Origin: Polyangia bacterium
Lineage (GTDB): Bacteria > Myxococcota_A > Polyangia > Nannocystales > Nannocystaceae
Assembly (NCBI GenBank): GCA_030430565.1
Contig: JAUIKS010000007.1
Span: forward strand, 1 to 64,000
Length of the DNA stretch: 64,000 nt
Direction of reading: 5' to 3'
Shown in pieces: positions 44,791-54,800 of this stretch. The stretch's first letter is position 1. Every line of letters starts with the position of its first letter. The translations under genes were made by a program, and so were the position numbers. The notes beneath the pieces are model-generated. The model was given only the letters and a program-made list of their open reading frames with translations, was not told the DNA's origin and did not search any database.

Positions 44791-46316
44791 CGCAGCTCGC
44801 GCTTGAGGATCTTGCCCGTGGGGCCCTTGGGCAGCGCGTCCATGAACTCGATGATCCGCGGGTACTTGTAGGCCGCGAGCCGCTCTTTGCAGTACTCGAG
44901 CAGCTCCTGCGCGGCGCACTGCTTGCCCGGCTTGAGCGCGACGACGGCCTTGACCTCCTCGCCGAACTTGTCGTGCTGCACGCCGATGACGGCGGCCTCG
45001 GCGACGGCGGGGTGGCCGTAGAGGACCTCCTCGAGCTCGCGCGGGTACACGTTGTAGCCGCCGCGGATGATCATGTCTTTCTTGCGGTCGACGATGTAGT
45101 AGAAGCCGTCGGCGTCGCGCGTGCCGATGTCGCCGGAGCGGAACCAGCCGTCTGGGCTGATCGCCTCGCGGGTGGCCTCGGGGCGCTTGTAGTAGCCCAG
45201 CATGACGTTGTGGCCCTTGATACAGATCTCGCCGGCCTTGTCGGTCTCGGTGATGACGTCGCCGTCGTCGTCGACGAGCCGGAACTCGACGCCCCAGATC
45301 GGGGTGCCGACGGAGCCGACCTTCTTGGGCCGGTCGAGGTGGTTGAAGCTCGCGACCGGGGAGGTCTCGGAGAGCCCGTAGCCCTCGAGGATGTTGACCG
45401 AGTACTTCTCGTCGAAGGCGTTCATGACCTCGACCGGCATCGCGGCGCCGCCCGAGCAGCAGTGCTGGAGGCTCGAGAGGTCGTAGCTCTCGGCGTCGGG
45501 GTGGTTGAGCAGCGCGAAGTACATGGTCGGCACGCCCGAGAACAGCGTGACCTTGTGGGCCTGCATGAGCGCAAAGGCGGTGACGGTGTCGAACTTCGGC
45601 AGCAGGATGATGGTGCCGCCGGTCATCAGCACGGCGTTGTGCATGACCGTCTGGCCGAAGCTGTGGAACAGCGGCAGCACGGTCAGCGCCACGGTCTCGG
45701 GCCCCAGCGGCAGCAGCGTCCGGCCGCAGTACTGCGCGTTGTAGAACATGTTGAAGTGGCTGAGCGTCGCGCCCTTGGACCGGCCGGTGGTGCCCGAGGT
45801 GTAGAGCATCACCGCGGGATCGTCGGGCATCGTCGCCGGGAGGTCAGTGACCGGCTCGCTCGCGGCGAGCAGCGCGAGCATGTTGTGCGCGCCCTCGGGC
45901 GCGCTCACGTCCGTGGGGTCCGCCTTGACGACGATCAGGTGCTTGCACTGGTCGACCCGGTTAAAGCCCGCCTGGGCCTGGGGGAAGAAGCCCTCCCAGA
46001 CGACGAGCGCGACCGCGTCGGAGTCCTCGAGGTGGTACGCGATCTCGTCCGGCTTGAGCAGGACGTTGAGCGGCACCACGAGGTTCGCGGCGTAGTGGCA
46101 GCCGAAGTACGCGATCGTGAACTGCGGGACGTTGGGCAGCATCAGCGCGACGTGCTGACCGGGCTTGACGCCGAGCTTCTTGAGCGCGCCGGCGAATTTT
46201 TGGGTCGCGCCGTGCAGCTGGGCGTAGGACACCGCGGTCTCGCCGATGACGAGGGCGGGCTTGTGCGGGTGCTTGCGGGCGCTCTCCCGCAGAATGGTGG
46301 CGAGGTTTAGGCTCAT
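44784..46316 (-). CDS. Long-chain acyl-CoA synthetase/AMP-forming ligase
   Basis: A 510-aa ANL-superfamily enzyme. The AMP-binding P-loop is LYTSGTTGRSKG (171-182). The later G-Y-G-L-S-E-T motif (about 310), the hinge region (Y-Y-I-V-D-R-K-K-D-M-I-I-R-G-G-Y-N) and the catalytic Lys502 in PTGK are all present. It activates a carboxylate as acyl-AMP and forms the CoA thioester; fatty acids are the likeliest substrate. AAAGGAG lies six bases before the ATG. It is monocistronic. Confidence 0.92.
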   Translation of the reverse strand: MSLNLATILRESARKHPHKPALVIGETAVSYAQLHGATQKFAGALKKLGVKPGQHVALMLPNVPQFTIAYFGCHYAANLVVPLNVLLKPDEIAYHLEDSDAVALVVWEGFFPQAQAGFNRVDQCKHLIVVKADPTDVSAPEGAHNMLALLAASEPVTDLPATMPDDPAVMLYTSGTTGRSKGATLSHFNMFYNAQYCGRTLLPLGPETVALTVLPLFHSFGQTVMHNAVLMTGGTIILLPKFDTVTAFALMQAHKVTLFSGVPTMYFALLNHPDAESYDLSSLQHCCSGGAAMPVEVMNAFDEKYSVNILEGYGLSETSPVASFNHLDRPKKVGSVGTPIWGVEFRLVDDDGDVITETDKAGEICIKGHNVMLGYYKRPEATREAISPDGWFRSGDIGTRDADGFYYIVDRKKDMIIRGGYNVYPRELEEVLYGHPAVAEAAVIGVQHDKFGEEVKAVVALKPGKQCAAQELLEYCKERLAAYKYPRIIEFMDALPKGPTGKILKRELRG

Positions 46317-46475
46317 GGGGGCTCCTTTGGGTCGCTCGAGCGTCGCGAGCCTATCAGAACGTGATCGCGCGCGGCGCCGGTGATGCCGGCTGTGCCATTA
46401 TCGGCGCGTCTCGGAGCGCGGGGTCGGGTGTCCACACGAGCGTCATCGCGGGTTCAGGTCTGGTGCGCGGCGCAG

Positions 46476-47387
46476 ATGCGCGCGCGGTCGCGTTCGCCCT
46501 GGCGTTCGCGTGGGCGCGCCGTCGCGTGGGCGCTGGCCGTGGCGCTCACGGGGTGCCGCTCTGCGCCGTCGAGCGTGATCCCCTGGGTGCTCGTCGACGA
46601 TCAGCTCGGGCGCGTCTTGGACAACGAGCCCGCGGATGCGGAGGCGTCCCCGGCGGAGGAGCCCCCGCGGCTGCGCTCGCGGCGTGTGCTGCTCGACGTC
46701 CGGCTCGACAGCGAGGCGCTCACGCGCGCGCTCGGGCTGCGCCGCGGCGGGCTCTGTGATCGTCGACGCGCCGACGCGTCGACGCCCGCGCAGGACCCGG
46801 TCGCGCGTCGACTGGTGCTCGCCGGCCGGCTGCGCTGGACCGAGCCGCCCGAGGGCGCGCTGCCCTCGGTGTTCGCGGCGCGCGTGCGCGGTCAAGCAGG
46901 GTCGAGCGTCCGCGGCGACGCGGTGGTCGAGCCCGGGGCGCAGGCGCCGATCGCCCTCGAGATTCCTTGGGCGCTCGCGGGCAGCCCGTGCCTGTGCGAG
47001 GCGACCTGCGAGACGCGCCTCGAGCTCGAGTCCGAGTGGTTCCACAGCCGAGCGGGGCGGCTCGTGGTGCAGTGGTACATCGTCGCGGATCGTCCGGCCG
47101 GGCGCGACGCGGTCCCGCTCGCGCTCGGGCCCGACACTGTGCGGGTTCGCGTGCGCGAGCTGGAGCCCCCGGACGCGACGGATGCCGCCGAGGAGGACGC
47201 GGCGAAAGAGGTGAAAGAAGACGCGGCGAATGAGGTGAACGAAGACGCGATAGAAGACGCGGCGGAAGACGCGAAAGAAGACGCGAAAGAAGACGCGAAA
47301 GAAGACGCGAAAGAAGACGCGAAAGAAGACGCGAAAGAAGACGCGGAGCGAGCTGCCACGAAAGCCGCCGGGGAGGACCCCACGTGA
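46476..47387 (+). CDS. Lipoprotein with C-terminal Lys-Glu-Asp-Ala repeats
   Basis: About 303 aa from the ATG at 46476. The basic N-terminus is followed by a hydrophobic stretch and lipobox V-A-L-T-G-C (near 28). The middle is a beta-rich domain with a Cys pair (S-P-C-L-C-E-A-T-C-E) and F-H-S-R-A-G-R-L-V-V-Q-W. The C-terminus is acidic-basic repeats (K-E-D-A)n. The gene overlaps the next by 4 bases (GTGA). The next protein shares the plan of a lipobox plus a domain with C-x-x-x-x-C and W-x-x-x-x-E, so the two are probably paralogues working together. Confidence 0.65.
   Translation: MRARSRSPWRSRGRAVAWALAVALTGCRSAPSSVIPWVLVDDQLGRVLDNEPADAEASPAEEPPRLRSRRVLLDVRLDSEALTRALGLRRGGLCDRRRADASTPAQDPVARRLVLAGRLRWTEPPEGALPSVFAARVRGQAGSSVRGDAVVEPGAQAPIALEIPWALAGSPCLCEATCETRLELESEWFHSRAGRLVVQWYIVADRPAGRDAVPLALGPDTVRVRVRELEPPDATDAAEEDAAKEVKEDAANEVNEDAIEDAAEDAKEDAKEDAKEDAKEDAKEDAKEDAERAATKAAGEDPT
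47265..47345 (+). repeat. 12-base tandem repeat coding Lys-Glu-Asp-Ala
   Basis: Six full copies and one partial copy of GAAGACGCGAAA, with diverged copies upstream from about 47200. In frame it encodes E-D-A-K repeats at the lipoprotein's C-terminus, likely a charged helix. Confidence 0.85.
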
Positions 47388-48031
47388 GCGTGTCTCGGCT
47401 CGCGCGCTTGCTCGCGTCGACGCTCGCGCTGGCCGGCTGCGCCGCGCGCGGGGACGCCGAGGCGGGCTGGGCCTTGACGCAGCCCGAGCGAGCCTCCGGG
47501 GTCCAGCGGCTGACGCTCGAGGACGGGCGCGCGCGGGTTCGCGTGTTCCTCGAGGCGCGCTCCGCCAGCGCGCGACGACCGGCGACGCGCTGTGACGTGC
47601 GCGTGCACGGGCGGGCGCGCTGGCGGGCGGGCGCGGGCGCCTCGGCGCTCCCGCCAGGGGTCGTGCGGGTGACCGCGACGCCGATCACGGCCGCGGGCGT
47701 GTCGCCCTGGCACGTCAACACGCACTCCTCGATCGCGGTGCGCCCGGGGCGGGTCAGCGAGTGGGCGCTGCTGTTTGACTGGGACCTCGCCCACGGCTGT
47801 CCCGATGACCAGGTGTGTGTGTGGGCCTTCGAGCTCGAGTTCGAATGGATCCACGCGGGCGGCGAGGCGCTCGAGCTCGAGTGGGCGCTCGAGACGACGC
47901 TGCGCGGCGCCCACTGGCGTCGCGTCCCCGCGCCGAAGGGTGCCGGCGTTCGTCAGGTCGCGCCGCCGTCCGGGCCGCCAGCGTCGGCGTCGGAGGAGGC
48001 GTCGGAGGAGGCGGCTGCGGGCGACGCTTGA
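47384..48031 (+). CDS. Small lipoprotein coupled to the KEDA-repeat lipoprotein
   Basis: A 215-aa protein. The GTG overlaps the preceding TGA by 4 bases. Lipobox T-L-A-L-A-G-C (about 13-19). It has a beta-rich domain with W-H-V-N-T-H-S-S and a Cys pair in G-C-P-D-D-Q-V-C-V-W-A-F. The C-terminal tail is Ser/Glu/Ala-rich. Its last 79 bases overlap the end of the convergent HTTM gene; both frames use low-complexity tails there. Confidence 0.65.
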   Translation: MSVSRLARLLASTLALAGCAARGDAEAGWALTQPERASGVQRLTLEDGRARVRVFLEARSASARRPATRCDVRVHGRARWRAGAGASALPPGVVRVTATPITAAGVSPWHVNTHSSIAVRPGRVSEWALLFDWDLAHGCPDDQVCVWAFELEFEWIHAGGEALELEWALETTLRGAHWRRVPAPKGAGVRQVAPPSGPPASASEEASEEAAAGDA

Positions 48032-48927
48032 GCGGCGAGCCCGAGCCGACGCTCACCCGCGCGGACGAAGCGCTCAGCCCACTCCGCGGGCAGGAAGGTG
48101 GTCAGCACGACGATCATGTAGAACTGCCACCAGCCGATGGTGGAGGTCAGCTCGAGCCCCATGTGCATGAGCATCAAACCGAACACCCAGTAGATCCGGA
48201 GCGTCCTGTGTTTCGCCCAGAGCGTGATCGGAGCGGCGATCTCGACGACCCAGGTGTACCAGGTCGCGGCCCACAGCGGCCACTGGTAGGGGAACCAGTC
48301 GGTCGCGGGGAACCGGCTGAAGACGCTCTGGTTGAGCGCGACGTAGGTCATGCGCCCCAGCTGCCACCCGGGGCGGACGATCCGGTTCCACGCGGCCATG
48401 AAGTAGATCGCCGTGATGTGCAGCTGGACGAGGCGGATCGCGTAGGCGGCGGTCGTCTCGGGCGGCGCGCGCGTCGGGTCTCTGCGACGGCGGATCCAGG
48501 CGTCGAGCGAGAGACGCCCGCCGGGGTCGCCGAGCAGCGTGTAGAAGATGAAGACGTGCCCGACCGTGCCGTCGCCCCAGGAGTACGTCCAGGTCTGGTG
48601 GTGGAAGGCGACGTGGCAGACGATCGCGACGAGGCCCGCGACGCGGGTGAAGAGGCCGAGCGTGTAGCACAGCGCGCCCGCGAGCAGCAGGCCCCAGACG
48701 AGCTGGTAGTTGCTCATGACCCAGGTCGCGCCGCCCGGCTTGACCTGCGCCATGATGCCCTCGGGGCCGAAGATGTCGGCCATGTAGGGCGCGTACATCA
48801 CGTACTGCACGAACATGATCGCGCCGAGGCCGACGCGGAGCACGACCAGCGGGTGGATCGGGTGGTCCGCGAGGTAGAAGCTCGCGATTCGGTCGCCCAG
48901 CGAGGGGGCGCGCGCGGCCTCGGTCAC
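47953..48927 (-). CDS. HTTM-domain membrane protein
   Basis: A 324-aa protein with about seven hydrophobic segments. It has the HTTM pattern related to vitamin-K-dependent gamma-carboxylase: R-V-G-L-G near the start, C-H-V-A-F-H-H-Q-T-W-T-Y near 105, then a helix with L-H-I-T-A-I-Y-F-M-A-A-W-N-R. Bacterial HTTM proteins are mostly uncharacterised, and gamma-carboxylase activity is not shown by the motifs seen. It starts with a GTG that overlaps the stop of the upstream gene (GTGA), so the two are coupled. The Ala/Ser/Asp tail overlaps the convergent lipoprotein gene. Confidence 0.8.
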   Translation of the reverse strand: MTEAARAPSLGDRIASFYLADHPIHPLVVLRVGLGAIMFVQYVMYAPYMADIFGPEGIMAQVKPGGATWVMSNYQLVWGLLLAGALCYTLGLFTRVAGLVAIVCHVAFHHQTWTYSWGDGTVGHVFIFYTLLGDPGGRLSLDAWIRRRRDPTRAPPETTAAYAIRLVQLHITAIYFMAAWNRIVRPGWQLGRMTYVALNQSVFSRFPATDWFPYQWPLWAATWYTWVVEIAAPITLWAKHRTLRIYWVFGLMLMHMGLELTSTIGWWQFYMIVVLTTFLPAEWAERFVRAGERRLGLAAQASPAAASSDASSDADAGGPDGGAT

Positions 48928-49631
48928 GGTCGCCCCCGGTTCAGCTCGAAGCTCGGGCGGCCGTCCTGGACCGTCGCCTTCAGCAGGCTCACCGGGACCC
49001 GGCGCCGCTGGGCGCAGTTGAGGCCGCGCAGCACCCGGTTGCGGACGACCGGCTTGTTCTTGTTGTAGGTCGACGCGGTGGTGAACGCGGAGACGAACAC
49101 GAGCGACGAGTCGCTGCGTTCGCAGTAGAGCTTGGCGATGCCGTCGATCGGCGGCCAGGCGCGCGCGCGCTTGATCACGTTCTCGAGCGGCTTGCCGGAG
49201 AACGACGCCAAGCTCTCGAGCCTGCCGACGCGGATCTGCTGGGACAGCACGAGGTTGTAGGTGTCGTTGAACACGCGGACCGTCGGGTACTCACAGCTCG
49301 GGAAGGTCTCGTACAGGCGCGTGAGCTCGCCGTTTTTGTCTACGCCCACGACGACGACGCAGAGGTTGCGATCGACGACGTTGTGCTTGCGGCCGCCGTG
49401 GAACACCCCGAGGCCGGGCTTGGCGTGGGCGTACTTGAAGAAGCCCTTGCGGACCGCCTTGACGGCGCTGTCGAGGCCCTCGGTGAAGCGCATCGGCTCG
49501 GGGATCGAGCCGAGGAACAGGAAGAAGGTGTAGATCAGCAGCGGGATGAGCAGCGCGCGGCTGCGACCCTTCGCGGGCTCGCGGCCGGTCTCCGGCGTCG
49601 CGGCTTCGTTCTTGGAGCGGTCGTCCGACAT
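48924..49631 (-). CDS. Membrane-anchored partner of the HTTM protein
   Basis: About 235 aa from the ATG at 49631. A basic cytoplasmic start is followed by one membrane helix (about 28-45, A-L-L-I-P-L-L-I-Y-T-F-F). The periplasmic domain is a mixed alpha/beta fold with N-V-V-D-R-N-L-C-V-V-V-V-G. Such a single-pass protein paired with an HTTM protein suggests a two-subunit complex. I do not recognise the domain. It is translationally coupled to the HTTM gene. Confidence 0.65.
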   Translation of the reverse strand: MSDDRSKNEAATPETGREPAKGRSRALLIPLLIYTFFLFLGSIPEPMRFTEGLDSAVKAVRKGFFKYAHAKPGLGVFHGGRKHNVVDRNLCVVVVGVDKNGELTRLYETFPSCEYPTVRVFNDTYNLVLSQQIRVGRLESLASFSGKPLENVIKRARAWPPIDGIAKLYCERSDSSLVFVSAFTTASTYNKNKPVVRNRVLRGLNCAQRRRVPVSLLKATVQDGRPSFELNRGRP

Positions 49632-49720
49632 CGCGCGATTCGCTGGAGCTTCGAGGGTACACAACGGGGGCGCTAAATCCCAGCGCCGGCGCGGCGCGGC
49701 GGAGTACGCTCTCGGCCGCG

Positions 49721-50155
<435 letters not shown>

Positions 50156-50197
50156 GCGACACGGGAACCTCGCGCGCGGCGAGGTGTCTAGGACGTC

Positions 50198-51184
50198 GTG
50201 CTGCTCGCGGGCTCGCTTACGTCGTTGCTGCTGAGCGCGGGCGCTGGCGCGCCCGCGTACGTCGCCGAGGAGCGCGCGCTCGAGTCGCGGGCGTTCGCGC
50301 GTTCACGCGCGGGCCGGCTGGCGGCGAGCACGATGCTGTTTGAGCGTCTGCTCCGCGAGCGGCCCGCGAGCCCGCGCGGCTGCCTGTGGGCCGAGGGGCT
50401 CTTGCTCAACGCGATCGCCCGCGACGACGCGCACGCGATGCAGCGCGCGGCCGCGCGGCTCTCGGCGCAGTGGGGGAGGCTCCGCGGCGCCGACGAGCTC
50501 CCCGAGCGGCTGCGCCGGGTGTGTCGGGACGACGCGGCCCACGGGCTGCAGTACCTCGCGTACCGCTGGCACAACGAGGGCGGCGATCGCTGCGACCTCG
50601 CGCGCCTCGAGCTGGCCGAGTGGGCCTATCGAGAATTCCTCGCGGTGTTCCCCATGGACCCGGCGGCCTACGACATGCAATTTTACCTGGCCGAGCTGTA
50701 TGTGCGCCGGGGCAGGATCGAGCAGAAGTTCGCGCGCTTCGGCCCGAACAGCTGCCGCTGGATCACGTGCGGGACCGCGGAGCGAGCGCGACGTCAACGC
50801 CGGCGCGCGGCCGGGATCGTCGAGCCGCGGTGCGCGAGCGCGGCGGCGCTGGAGCGCGGCGATGACGTCGAGGAGCCGGCGTACTGCCCGTGGTATCGCC
50901 GCGCGGCGACGGAGTACCGCCACACCCTGGAGCTGAACCCGGAGGGGCGCTGGACGAAGAACGCGGCGGCGGCCCACGTCTCGATGAGCGCCGCGCTGAC
51001 GAGCTGGCACGAGCGCAACGTCAACGACGCGTGCAAGATCACCTCGGAGGGTATCTGCGTGTCGCGGGCGAGCGACTGTCGCGTACAGGACGGCTGCTAC
51101 GACGGCGCTGCGCATCCTCGGCGGTACCCGAGCGTCGGGCTCGCGGGCGTCGGGCCAAAGCGCCCGCCGCCGAGGATGCCTTAA
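50198..51184 (+). CDS. Secreted TPR-like helical protein
   Basis: Up to 328 aa from a GTG. The first 20 residues are a signal-like hydrophobic segment (L-L-A-G-S-L-T-S-L-L-L). The rest is helical and TPR-like (W-A-Y-R-E-F-L-A-V-F-P, then F-Y-L-A-E-L-Y-V-R-R-G), with Cys residues scattered in the last third. This resembles tol/pal-type or other periplasmic TPR proteins. There is no clear SD. It ends 12 bases before the convergent cyclophilin gene's stop. Confidence 0.55.
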   Translation: MLLAGSLTSLLLSAGAGAPAYVAEERALESRAFARSRAGRLAASTMLFERLLRERPASPRGCLWAEGLLLNAIARDDAHAMQRAAARLSAQWGRLRGADELPERLRRVCRDDAAHGLQYLAYRWHNEGGDRCDLARLELAEWAYREFLAVFPMDPAAYDMQFYLAELYVRRGRIEQKFARFGPNSCRWITCGTAERARRQRRRAAGIVEPRCASAAALERGDDVEEPAYCPWYRRAATEYRHTLELNPEGRWTKNAAAAHVSMSAALTSWHERNVNDACKITSEGICVSRASDCRVQDGCYDGAAHPRRYPSVGLAGVGPKRPPPRMP

Positions 51185-51196
51185 AAGACAGTACGT

Positions 51197-51697
51197 TTAC
51201 TCGAGCTGACCGCAGTCCGCGATCACGATCTTGGCGCTGGTCGCCCCGCGCCGCGAGCCGTAGGACTCGATCTTCTTGACGATCGGCATCGTCTCCGCCG
51301 TGACGGATCCAAACACGACGTGCTTGCCGTCGAGCCAGGGGGTCTCGACGGTGCAGAGGAAGAACTGCGAGCCGTTGGTGTTGGGGCCGGCGTTGGCCAT
51401 GCTCAGCACGCCGGGGCCGGTGTGCTTGAGCGTGAAGTTCTCGTCGGCGAAGCGGTCGCCGTAGATCGAGCGGCCGCCGGTGCCGTTGTGGCGCGTGAAA
51501 TCGCCACCCTGGCACATGAAGTTGGGGATGACGCGGTGGAAGGTCGAGCCCTTGTAGCCGTTGCCCTCCTCGTTCGTGCAGAGCACGCGGAAGTTCTCGG
51601 CCGTCTTGGGAACCACGTCGGCGCGCAGCTCCATAATGATGCGACCGAGGGGTTTGCCGTCGGCGGTGATGTCCATGAACACCTTGGGATTGCTCAT
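51197..51697 (-). CDS. Cyclophilin-type peptidyl-prolyl isomerase, eukaryote-like
   Basis: 166 aa from the ATG at 51697; upstream starts add a poor extension. It has every active-site residue of human cyclophilin A at the same position number: H54, R55, F60, M61, Q63, F113, W121 and H126. Motifs include [17 protein letters not shown] and N-T-N-G-S-Q-F-F. The cytoplasmic protein (no signal) catalyses cis-trans isomerisation of proline peptide bonds. Typical bacterial PpiA/PpiB differ more and lack W121, so this looks like a eukaryote-type cyclophilin. Confidence 0.93.
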   Translation of the reverse strand: MSNPKVFMDITADGKPLGRIIMELRADVVPKTAENFRVLCTNEEGNGYKGSTFHRVIPNFMCQGGDFTRHNGTGGRSIYGDRFADENFTLKHTGPGVLSMANAGPNTNGSQFFLCTVETPWLDGKHVVFGSVTAETMPIVKKIESYGSRRGATSAKIVIADCGQLE

Positions 51698-51833
51698 GGC
51701 CGGACGTATACCATCGACGGACGCGCGCGTTTCCACGCGCGCGCCGCGATGCGGACGTCGGCCGTTGAGCGTGTTCGGAGCGCGCGCAACTTCGCTGGTG
51801 AACGGGCGTGTTTCGATGCAATAACAACGCAGG

Positions 51834-54800
51834 ATGGGCGGCGTACGCGATGCCCGGGCGCTCTCGATCACGCTGGAGTTCTCGCGCAGCGAGGCCGCGG
51901 GGGACCCCTTCGCGTTTCGCAGCGGCCGTCAGCGCTACATCCTCCGGCGCGACGGCGGCGGCCGTGCCGAGCTGACGATCGACTGGGATCGGGAGCTGCT
52001 CACGGCCCTGCAGCAGCTCGGCGCGGGCGCGAGCTCGGCGAGCGAGGTCCAGGCCTTCGGCGAGCGGCTGCGTGCGCTGCTCGAGCCGGCGGGGTGGCGG
52101 GAGCACGCGCGCGCGATCGAGGAGGCGCTGCGCGCGAATCGCCCGGCGCGGGTCACGATCCGCTCCTCCGCGGCGGAGCTGTACCTCTTGCCGTGGGAGC
52201 TGATGACGCTCGATCGCGGCTCGGGGCGGTGCCTCGGCGCGCTCGCGGGGGTGCAGGTCGCGAGCGAGTGGCCCGAGACCGAGAGCGCGCCGCTCGAGCC
52301 GGCGACGCCGCCGGAGGGTGGGCGCGTGTTGTTCGCGTGGTCGGCGGCCGGCGGCGCGGTGCCAGCCGAGGAGCAGCTCGAGGCGCTCATCGAGGCGAGC
52401 GCCGGGACGCCGTACTTCGACCCGGAGCGGGATGTCGTCCCGAACGTATCGCTGGCGGACCTGCGCGCGGCCCTCGAGCGCGGCCCGCCGGTCTCGGCGC
52501 TGCACCTCTTGTGCCACGGCGGCCGCGACGGCGACGCGACGGGGCTGTTGCTCGACGCCGAGACTGCGGCGAAGTCGGGCGTCCACGCGCCGGCGAGCCC
52601 GGCGCTCGTCGAGGGGATGCGCCTGCGCCAGCTGCTCGCGCCCTACCTCGGGTCGCTGCGGGTCGTGGTCTTGATGGCGTGCCGCAGCGGCGACTCGGGC
52701 GCGGCCGGCGACCCGCTCGGCGGCGTCGCCCAGGCGCTGCACCGCGCCGGCGTGCAGGCGGTGGTGAGCTCGCGCTTCCCGCTGTCGGCGGACGGCTCGA
52801 CCGCCGCGACCGCGACGCTGTACGAGGAGCTGCTGGGCGCGCCGCGATCGCTCGAGCGCGCGCTGCTGGGCGCGCGCACGCGCCTGTTTGAAGAGACATC
52901 TTCGCTCGACTGGGCCAGCCTCCAGCTGTACGCGCGCGCGGGCGAGGGCGAGGCCTGGCCGATCACCCGTCGCCCGTACCGCGGGCTGCGGAGCTTCCGC
53001 GCCGAGCACAGCGCGCTGTTCTTCGGGCGCGAGCGCGAGAGCGACGAGCTCGTCTCGGATCTGCAGGCGCTCGCGGAGGCCGGCCGCCCGCGCCTGCTGA
53101 TCGTCGCGGGCGCCTCGGGCACCGGCAAGTCGTCGATCGTGTTCGCCGGCGCGGTCCCGAAGATGCTCGATCGGCCAGATCCTCCGCTGCTGGTGGCGCT
53201 CAGGCCCGGTGACGATCCGACCCGCGCGCTCGAGCGCGCGCTCGCGGACGCGGCCTCGGCGGCCGGGGATGACGCGGACGCGCGCGCGCGCCTGATCGTC
53301 GTCGATCAATTCGAAGAGCTGTTCACGCACACGCGCGAGCCCGCTCAGCGCCAGCGCTTTGTTCGCCGGCTGTGGGCGCTCGCCAGCGCGGCGGACGGGC
53401 GACACAGCGTCGTCGTCACGCTGCGCGTCGACTTCATCGGGCGCTGTGACGAGCTCGTGCTCCGAGGCGGCCCCGAGGCCCTGCGGCTGGACCAGGTCGC
53501 CTACGATGAGCCGCACCGAGTGTTCATCGCCCGCATGGGCGCCGCGCAGCTGCGCGCGGCGATCGAGGAGCCCGCGCGCGTCCTCGGCCTTGCGCTCGAG
53601 CCCGGGCTGGTCTCGCGGATCCTCGAGGACGTCGAGGGCGAGCCGGCCGCGCTCGTGCTCGTGCAGGACACCCTCGACACGCTCTGGCGGCGGCGTCGCG
53701 GCGTCACGCTCACGCAGGCGAGCTACGACGAAGTCGGCGGCGTCACCGGGGCGCTGCGCAAGCGCGCCGACGAGCTGCTCACCTCGCTCGACCCGCCCCA
53801 GGTCCGCGTCGCGCGGCGCCTGCTCGTGCGCTTGGTCGATGTCTCCCGCGGCTACGGTCGCGACACGCGGCGCCGGATCACGGTCGAGGCGGCGCGGCCG
53901 GAGCCGGCGGAGGAGCGCGCGCGCTTCGACGCGGTGCTCGAGCGCCTCGTGGACGCGCAGCTGCTCGCGTACACGGAGGAGCACGAGCGCGCGATGATCG
54001 AGCTCGCCCACGAGGCGCTGATCCGGCACTGGGAGCAGCTGACGACGTGGGTCGAGCGCGATCGCGACATGCTCGCCGAGCTGGCCCAGCTCGACGCCTG
54101 GCTTCAACCCTGGCGCGATCACGGCACGCTGCTGACCGGCGACCAGCTCGGCTACGGCAACGAGGTCGCGGCGCGCTACCCCGAGGAGCTGACCGCGGAC
54201 GCGCGCGCGCTGCTGGGCGAGAGCAACGCGCGCGCGGCTCGTCGCGCGCGTCAACGCCTGGGGCTGTTGATCGGGGCGGGCGTGGCCGCCGCGCTGTTCG
54301 CGATCACGGCGGGCCTGGGGATCTGGAACTGGCGGCTGGCCGAGTCGCGGCGGCGCGAGGTCGTGCTCGAGCGCGTCAAGGCCATCGCCGAGCGCGACGC
54401 GGCCAGGCAGGCGCGCGCCGAGGCGGAGCGCGAGCGCGAGCGCGCGCAGCGAGAGAAGCGGCGGACGGTCGACGCGCTGCGCCTGCGCGCGGCCCAGAAA
54501 GCGCTGGACGCCGATCGCGTGGCCCTGGCGATCGGCTTCGCGCGCGAGGTCGACGACGCGACGCTGCAGGGCTGGCGCGAGATCGTCTCGCTCGCGCTCG
54601 ATCGCGGCTACTGGTTCCTCGACTCCATCGTCTTCGACGCGGCGGTTATGCGCGTCGCCTTCACCGCTGACGGCGCGCAGCTCGTGACGGCGGCCGCGGG
54701 TCACCCCATCGAGGTCTGGGACGCGCGGACGCTCGAGCGACGGTTTGAGCTCGCGGGCACGACCAACCTCCGGGGCGCGGCCTTCGCGATGGCGAGCGAC

